Source: Rhizoctonia solani (Eukaryota > Basidiomycota > Agaricomycetes > Cantharellales > Ceratobasidiaceae). Taken from it: 64,000 nt of DNA. The stretch covers positions 1,674,001 to 1,738,000 of the forward strand of contig NC_057370.1 in NCBI RefSeq assembly GCF_016906535.1. Direction: 5' to 3'. The notes under the pieces were generated by a model that was not told the DNA's origin, did no database searches, and worked only from the letters and a program-made list of their open reading frames with translations. Made by a program: the position numbers and the translations under genes. Shown piece after piece: positions 57,524-64,000 of the stretch (positions within the stretch are counted from its first letter, which is position 1; the number at the start of each line of letters is the position of its first letter).

Positions 57524-59519
57524 TCAAGGACTGTCGTCTGGGCCAGGCTTCCAGGAGTCCATTATGCCAACGTCGTATCTTCGCTTACGGCCCATCCCCA
57601 AGTCCACAAATGAGTTTTCGACTGCCCGGACATTTGACTCTACCTCTTCGTCATCCCACGCATGTTGTGCTGCGCCAACCCCAAGACCCGACCTCAAATG
57701 TGAGTTCCAAATAACATCAGTTTCTCGCCTAAAGAATATACGTTTTGGGGCAGTCCGGTTTGTATTCCCTGGCCGACTGCGAGGAGTTCGACTACTCTCC
57801 GGAGCTTCATCCCCAGATGAATAAGATTGCTCTTCTCCCGATGACGAAGTGGAGCTCGAGCGAACGGTGTGAGCGTTTCGGACATGGTCTAGATTTATCG
57901 ACAGTCAACCATATGCAGCGAGAGAAGATACCTGTCGCACTCACGAGACAACCGCAAATCAATTTCGTCCATCTCGCTCTCTTCATCCTCTTCATCAACC
58001 AGCCCAATGGCTTCTCCAACATCCATTCTCGGAACATCTTGGAGACCAACGCTTGGGGCAAAAGGTAGATCTCTGAGCCCCTCTAAAACCTTGCGTCTGG
58101 ACGATGTCAATTTTTTGAATTGTGTGTAGCACAAACACTTACTTGACACCCTCTAGGTAAGCGGTATCATTGTCATTCTGCATATTGCTACTTTCTACGT
58201 CAAGACGATACCGGGGCCCATACCACTCGAGGTGGTCGGTATAGGGAAGCATTCGTGGAATTTCGTGTTCAATTCCAAGCGCACATGCGGTTTCGTAGGT
58301 CCATGCACGAGCAACGTTCTTGGTTGTGTACCCGCCACCGCCTAGAAGTATCGTAGGTATATTGAAGGACCGTACAAATTGAGCACAAGCGGCATGTCCC
58401 TCCATACTTAAATTGAAAACGCCAAGTTTATCACCAGATAAAGAGTCTGCGCCGCATTGCAGGATGATAGCTCCCGGTCGGTACCACTCAATGATGTGGC
58501 GAATAACCTGGGCGAGGCGTAAGATGAGTGTTGGAATGCGATAGCAATGAGCTTACAGGCTGGAACACGGATGCATACTGTTCGTCGGATATGCCATTCA
58601 TTAGTGGAATGTTGGCCGTATATCCCTTTCCAGGACCGTAGCCCCGGTCATGGACATCACCAGTTCCCGGGAAGAAGTTAACTTGCTTGTGGATTGAGCA
58701 AGTAAAAACGCGGTCGGTTGTGTAGAAAGCCTCTTCCACGCCATCACCATGATGACAGTCGATGTCAATGTACAGTACCCGGGGAAATTGTCGCAAGAGT
58801 TCAAGAATGCCAAGGACAATGTCGTTAACGTAGCAGAAACCAGAGGCCTCTCGCTTCTTTGCATGATGGAGACCGCCGGCCCAGTTGATAGCAATGTCGG
58901 CAGCGCCAGAGTTAAGTCGTTGTGCGGCACCTATAGCTAGATTAGCGACATAGCGGAGAACTGTGCCAATACCTACTTATTGATCCGCCAGCTGAAATAG
59001 AACAAAACTCGAATAACCCATCCCACGCTGGATTATCTTCACCAACAAGAACTGAGGCGTATAGCTCAACAATGTGAACACGGGGAAATTATGATGAATC
59101 CACACGTACATCGAGTGCCGTTCCCCGTCAGCTCCTCAGCCGTTTCGGGAGAGACTTTGCCGAGAAAGTCGATGTATTCGTCTGTATGAAACCGAGTCAT
59201 ATCAAGCTGGCTGGCTCTACGGGGTCGCTATATGGCTTTAAATTCAGTTGAGCAAACTCGTGCTGGTGTATCAATGGACCACCTACGAATACATCCATTC
59301 TCTGAAGCATATCGTAGGCAGCGACCAGGTGGTGTGTCATCCGCATGCGGTAGGGTTTCATTGGGTGGGCTCCGCCGTAGGAGTAGAGGCCAACGTCACC
59401 TAAACACCATGAATTATATAAACACAGCTGCAATCTGCACACCTACTATCATAATAGTATGAAACTCGGCGCTTGGACCCATGCTCCGAGGGAGATATGA
59501 CCTGGACGTCTTCATCCAT
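57524..59519 (-). CDS. Class I histone deacetylase (Rpd3/Hos2 group)
   Basis: Removes acetyl groups from histone tails. ATG at 59519 ([18 protein letters not shown]), [20 protein letters not shown], then [40 protein letters not shown] (catalytic His pair), [20 protein letters not shown] (charge relay and zinc Asp), [31 protein letters not shown] (zinc Asp), [20 protein letters not shown] and [18 protein letters not shown]. The sequence [12 protein letters not shown] differs from the usual F-H-K-Y of class I enzymes. The tail is acidic, then Ser-rich ([20 protein letters not shown]) and ends PDDSP at 57524; a 61-bp intron (57889-57949) with donor GTGAGT keeps it open. Rpd3 and Hos2 cannot be separated by eye. 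Confidence 0.9.
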
Positions 59520-59760
59520 ATTATACTATCGAACAGCACCGCTGAGAGTTTTGGTCGGTATGCACACCCGAGTAAAAGGATGGTGGTTGTGTTACAGAAT
59601 AACTCTTCGTGTCACGTGCGCTGCGTTGCTCGAGGGCTAAGTTAATGTTTCGGGCTGTGAGCCTTGAACAACTCGCAGTTCAAAATAGATTCATGGGTTG
59701 CGATTGAGTATTAAGGACATGTACATCTAATAATACCAGGCGTCGTACAGCTCCATCATT

Positions 59761-60209
59761 CTACCGTCCTCCACGTAGCGCCAAGACAAGATGCAGCACC
59801 GATCCCGCGGTTATATTGTACTCCTTTGCGGTCTTATCATCAGCCCTGGGTATATTTATTATCATATTTTTCTGGACTCTCGTTAGGAAAGAACTCACAT
59901 CTGTCGCCCTCCAAAGATCAATCTCTGCTGAGGTGGCGGGACACCAGATTGCTCTTCAACCTTCTCTTTGATACGCGAAATCTGTCGAATTGTTACTTAA
60001 CAATCAATTAAAACGTTCAAAATCTTCATACAAGGTCTTCAGACTCAATATCAAGTTCAATCTAACCCATGGTCAATGTTACACCCTCTCCATATATATG
60101 GGATAAAATATCTAACCTCTTTACCCGTAAGAGTCTTTCAGAAATATATATCAGACCCTACACCTCAAGTAACTCGAGCTTCATCACGTACTTTGACTTT
60201 AATTAACAT
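59761..60209 (-). CDS. RUB1: NEDD8/Rub1 ubiquitin-like protein
   Basis: Five tiny exons join into exactly 77 codons plus stop: 60192-60209, 60117-60134 (18 nt each), 60032-60061 (30), 59899-59981 (83), 59761-59845 (85). The reading gives [77 protein letters not shown]. The A-L-R-G-G end (Ala at the place ubiquitin has Arg72) is diagnostic of NEDD8; one extra residue, Arg, follows the mature Gly-Gly and must be removed. NEDD8 activates cullin-RING ligases, which would include SCF complexes that use the F-box proteins of this window. No standard ORF caller would find it. Confidence 0.95.
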
Positions 60210-60440
60210 GGTGGCGCGTTTGTGTCGTGAAAGATGGATACAGAAGATGAGTAAGTCCCAGTCGCGCCAATAAGCGCCAGAGCTCATCCGCGACAGTGTA
60301 CCAAACAAAGACAAGCTAATTTCAGACTGCCAAAGTAACAGCCAGTTGAACGATGACGATCAAGTCCAGAATCATGGTCCATGGGCTAGATGTATCTTCT
60401 GTAAGTCTACGATTTAGGAAAGAAGATCTAACCAACTGGC

Positions 60441-61310
60441 TCATGCCCCCACGACGTTCGCGCCAGGAAGCATCCATCTCAAAGTGATGCTAGTTCTCAA
60501 GCATCGAGGTATCTCGATAACGTTCTCTCTATCAGCCACCTCTTTTTTATACTGACCAGCACCCAACATACTTTCTATTTCGACCCCCGTAATATCAACC
60601 ATGTCCGACCCGCGGTATGCGATTCCATGGGTCCATTCCCACCGAGCTTCTCCTTCCATAATAACAATCGATCGAGGAGGAAGCCATACTGATATCGCCT
60701 GCTTCTTGACTTCATGTGCAAAGTCCATCACTATTCCGCTCGCGAGTGAAACGATGATTATGCCATCCGCAAAACGATTTGGCAGGTCAATATGAGGTTT
60801 GATGCCTTCTCCGGGATTGTATCGGTTCAAAATAGCTTGCCTCGCTTGGCCAGGCACGGGGGAGAATAGCTTGCGTTGTACATCCGATGGAATTTCTGGG
60901 CCAGAAAGTGTTTGTTCCAGCTCCTCGACCAGCCTCTCAAGGAAGTCAGGAAGCCCTGATGACTGGTTTTCGGAATGCTCCTGTTGTGGAGCCAGAGATT
61001 GCTTAGTATACGAGGCGCGAGGCCTGCCAAAGAGCATGATTTGATTGGCACCTGGTCGTGCAAAATAGCCATGCTGTTCGAGACTCGCCAAAAGATAAGA
61101 TTCTATTTCCTCCGTTATCTTTAGCTGAGAATGAAAATGCAGACCAGGAATACGTATGCCAGCCGCGTGGGACATCGCGATCGAACCTCCATGAGGATGG
61201 CCATGGATCGCGGACGAGGCTTCACAGCTATCAGTGGTGGGTCGTGACATAGACTCGTCATCCGATGGATAAGGTTCGTCGAATAGGGAGTCATAGCTTT
61301 CATCTGACAT
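60441..61310 (-). CDS. AlkB-like 2-oxoglutarate/Fe(II) dioxygenase
   Basis: A single-exon gene of 289 residues. The Ser/Asp-rich leader is followed by the double-stranded beta-helix fold: GIRIPGLHFHSQLKITEEI, QIMLFGRPRASY, AILNRYNPGEGIKPHIDL with the iron-binding H-x-D (HID), IIIVSLASGIVMDF, ISVWLPPRSIVIMEGEARWE, WTHGIAYRG (second His), and RTSITLRWML with the 2OG-binding Arg. This order matches the ALKBH family that demethylates nucleic acids or modifies tRNA; N-x-Y-x3-G...HID and R-x3-L-R-x-M point to the ALKBH group without allowing assignment to a member. No signal or membrane segment. It lies 231 bp from NEDD8, and both are read from the minus strand. Confidence 0.82.
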   Translation of the reverse strand: MSDESYDSLFDEPYPSDDESMSRPTTDSCEASSAIHGHPHGGSIAMSHAAGIRIPGLHFHSQLKITEEIESYLLASLEQHGYFARPGANQIMLFGRPRASYTKQSLAPQQEHSENQSSGLPDFLERLVEELEQTLSGPEIPSDVQRKLFSPVPGQARQAILNRYNPGEGIKPHIDLPNRFADGIIIVSLASGIVMDFAHEVKKQAISVWLPPRSIVIMEGEARWEWTHGIAYRGSDMVDITGVEIESMLGAGQYKKEVADRENVIEIPRCLRTSITLRWMLPGANVVGA

Positions 61311-61487
61311 TATTCGCTTGGTCGAAAAAGGAAAAGGTTGTATGGACCTTGCAAGCTATGGTTGCCGCTGGCACGTAGTTAAAATATGTTCACGTGATTA
61401 AATATTTAAGTACAGTATGAGAATAAATACAAAGCCGCATTGAAGCCAGCTGGTTCCAAGGACCAGAAATGCACAAATGTGTTTAAT

Positions 61488-62604
61488 TTAAGCCCGATTC
61501 TTTTTCTCGGTTTTTATCCAAACTCGTCCACTATCCCACTGTTGCGTGCCGATGTACGATGGCACTAGCTGGTATTTCAGCTCCGAACCAATGGGAGGAC
61601 GCACAAAATGCACCCCGCCTCTTCCTCTTCCGTACACCCAGCTCCCAAAATGAATACTATCGAGTGATCTTAGTCTTTGAGCAAGAGTTTCAGCCACAAC
61701 CTTCTCATTGTTGTGTGTGCTAGTCCCGAATTCCTTGACGCATTTGTCGCAGTTAGACTCAGGCGTCCGCTCGTTCACAGGCATGATTGGATGCCCGGTG
61801 AGATGTGCGATACAAATCTCTTCCTGGGAAAGATGAATGGGAAGTGATAGAGATCGGATGTACTTTAGGTTTGAAAGAGCCTGCGCTAACGCATCCTTGA
61901 AATGATTCAGAAGGCTTTCAGATTATATGACAAGATGTTAACATACCGCTAGTTGACCGGCAGACCGCGTTGGTATTGGAAAAGGGAGTCTGGTCTCGTC
62001 GATGCACTCTTTGCAATCGGATGCAGCACTGTAAAGGCCAAGTCGTCTTAAAGAAGGACAATTCCCCGCTATATTGGCCAAGAGCGGTTCTAAATCTTGA
62101 AACTGTTCCACAGACACGCACGAGATCTCAAGAGCAATAATCGATCGAGGTATGCATGGTACGAGCAGTCTGACCAAGTGAAAGTTCTCTGGAGACTCCT
62201 GCCAGGCGACGTGCATGTTGACAGAGAGTATTTTAAGATTCTCATATCGCTTTAACCGTGTTACAGCTTGTGGGTCGAGTGCGGCAGGGAAGATATGGAT
62301 ACGTCTACAATAGGTCAGTAGAAGTTTAGTCTGGCAAGCTCATAAAAGCCACTTACGATACAGTCTGAAGTAGGTTAATGGGGGCGAACCTTTCAATGTC
62401 CTTCCAGTCAGACCTCTCTCTAATAAATATAGATGCGAACCAGCAGTCGAGCGCAGCTCTCCTGAACAAACGAGACGAGATAGACATGCTTTGAATACAA
62501 GGCCATTCGAGTTTTTTGAGGTCGTACTTGACGTGGGCCGGAGGAGAAATGAGATGACGAGCTATTTCGTACACCAGCTCGCGAGGTAACTCTGGTGGTG
62601 ACAT
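61488..62604 (-). CDS. F-box-like LRR protein
   Basis: Begins MSPPELPRELVYEIARHLIS, an F-box pattern (L-P-x-E-L-x-x-x-I-x-x-x-L). Exon 2 contains an LRR-like region (LKILSVNMHVAWQ, SIIALEISCVSVEQFQDLEP, CPSLRRLGLYS) and exon 3 the end, including SLDSIHFGSWVYGRGRGG, RVWIKTEKKNRA, stop at 61488. Three exons with short introns keep the frame. As for the other F-box gene at 49.3 kb, a role as substrate receptor for an SCF ligase is a family inference; the target is unknown. Confidence 0.7.
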
Positions 62605-64000
62605 TGCAGGATGCCCGACATTGAGAATTGACCTCAGCCATATTTGAAGGATGACGGGAGTAATTTTGCAGCGGGGGAAACGAGCAGTTCACAGCTGAAC
62701 GTTGTTTGCGCTGGGAGGGCATGCCTATTGCTCAATAATGTGGGGTAATTCCTGTTGAGGGTGAAGCTTATCTTGGGTGTCCGAGGTCCCGGGGTCCATA
62801 TCTAACCTCCATTTTAGACGCTCTGTGCGGGAGACCTGCATATATCACGTCATAGATCTTCGAGAAGGAGCTTTCAAGTCAATATCGCTCTATACAAACA
62901 CCCAGTCCGTCGGTTTGCTGAGTCTGTCTGCAACCGCCGACGGTCCCGGGAATACTACGAGGTCTAATATACTATAACTCCCGTATTTCAAACGATTTAC
63001 CGCGTAAATCGGAGCCTTTCCCTCCGACAAACCTCCAGAACTACCTTGTGGACCAACATCCCAAGTGGACACATTTAGGGGTGGGATTTTTCTTGATCAT
63101 TCATTCACTTTACATGTAACTGTCCTATAGGTACGAGACCGGACATACAGTTGTATTAGTAGATGAATAACTGAGCCACGAAGTACCGCGTCCCTGTTAC
63201 ATCAGCCACGAGTATGCAACCAGACTGATCAAAATCATTAAATATAGATTATATAGGGTAAAAACGATGCATAAATAAAGATTTGAGATTTGATACCCTA
63301 ATTAAGTTTACCTCTACAAGTATCTTGGGTTTACGATAGACTACGTATCGAAGCTTACCCTGAATCGGGAGATTCAAGTGTATTTGCTATGTTTGATCCT
63401 GTGATGGAAAGAATACCAGATCGGACCGTTGCAAAGCCATCTTCTATCTTGATTTACCAGTAATCGGCATTAATTCGACTAGTACAGCGGTCCGTCACCC
63501 CGATAAGATCGTATCAGCAACGAGTTTCAGGGGAGTTTGACTGAGATTTCAGCGCCGTGCCATTCATGAGCTAAACTAATGCTTCAAGAATTCAGATGCA
63601 GGCAGTTCACGAATCTCGGACAGCACGCAGTTGTATGCACGTACGGGATAACGAAAGTTATCACCGTGAGCATGGTCACCACTAGCCTGGGTAGATCCCA
63701 TACTTCAGGATTCTCCCTTATCGCGGTACAACTGTGAGCCTTTCATCTCGTCTCGGTACCTCTTCACTTTTTCAGTCCCTAATATCGGAGTACGATTTGG
63801 GAAAGTCGATTCGTGGCTCAGGGTCCATCGGGAAGCCAATCAGTAGGTGGGGCTCAGGGTCAACACTCACACCTATCGCCGGCATAAGAGCCAAAAGAGC
63901 AAGCCGAGTCATCCAAACTGAGCTGTTCTGCAACACGACCCGATCACGCTTCAACGAGTAGAGTTCGGGGCTAATTTTAAGATACTAAAAATGACCAGCG
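62605..64000. other. Gene-free stretch to the right window edge
   Basis: About 1.4 kb with no recognisable family on either strand; the open frames at 62777 and 63734 have no support. The last 270 bases might hold exons of a gene that starts beyond the edge. Confidence 0.4.

Noticed and set aside
57807..58149. Two alternative C-terminal frames for the HDAC
   Set aside because: Donor GTGAGT one codon group upstream of GTATCT joins to the long Ser/Glu frame in phase; the others stop early.
60076..60420. Possible plus-strand small gene starting [10 protein letters not shown] at 60208
   Set aside because: Its ATG overlaps the NEDD8 ATG on the other strand at a CATG palindrome and nothing downstream resembles a family.
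62605..64000. Possible tRNA or transposon remnant in the right end
   Set aside because: No cloverleaf-like boxes, terminal repeats or transposase-like frames could be seen.

Overview
The window is nuclear DNA of a filamentous basidiomycete. Genes are tightly packed on both strands (about 28 in 64 kb). Nearly every gene is cut by short GT-AG introns of roughly 45-70 bases, and the protein families are fungal: Zn2Cys6 factor, chitin deacetylases, BTB and F-box families, and a patatin/NB-ARC/TPR protein. By general resemblance an Agaricomycete of the Rhizoctonia/Ceratobasidium type is my best guess. That is inference; no marker gene fixes the species.

Left part (1-27.3 kb): a partial PUB-domain gene diverges from IML1/DEPDC5 (GATOR1/SEACIT). 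Next come MED9, an acidic unknown protein, a multi-pass Asi-like RING ligase, an Argonaute, the cardiolipin-pathway enzyme PGS1, a C2H2 zinc-finger protein, a Zn2Cys6 transcription factor, D-aminoacyl-tRNA deacylase, a BTB-like protein and the tRNA t6A enzyme SUA5.

Middle part (28.1-38.9 kb): this is the most unusual stretch. A patatin-like/NB-ARC/TPR gene (fungal NLR architecture) carries eleven almost identical 126-bp TPR units, lacks the Walker A lysine codon and has several frame breaks. Beside it lie DBP8 (DEAD-box helicase) with a 204-bp tandem duplication across its start codon, an SNIP1/Pml1-like FHA gene and a low-complexity secreted protein. All four genes need 1-2 nt corrections, mostly in short base runs, to read through. 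Flanking genes do not, so either the sequence quality drops here or the block is decaying.

Right part (39-64 kb): a seven-TM-type membrane protein, two tandem chitin deacetylases, U5-40K convergent with ISY1 (both spliceosomal), an F-box protein, a Gly/Ser-rich single-pass membrane protein, Mediator kinase CDK8, a band-7 protein, a hotdog thioesterase, a class I histone deacetylase, NEDD8/RUB1 hidden in five tiny exons, an AlkB-like dioxygenase and an F-box protein. The last 1.4 kb appears non-coding.

Functional themes are RNA processing (ISY1, U5-40K, SNIP1-like, DBP8), transcription control (MED9, CDK8, HDAC, Zn2Cys6), ubiquitin-like signalling (NEDD8, Asi-like RING, F-box proteins, PUB), TORC1 control (IML1) and non-self/RNA defence (Argonaute, NLR-like gene). 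There is no sign of operons, viral genes, transposons or CRISPR. Exon boundaries were read by eye from splice signals and frame continuity; most are approximate.
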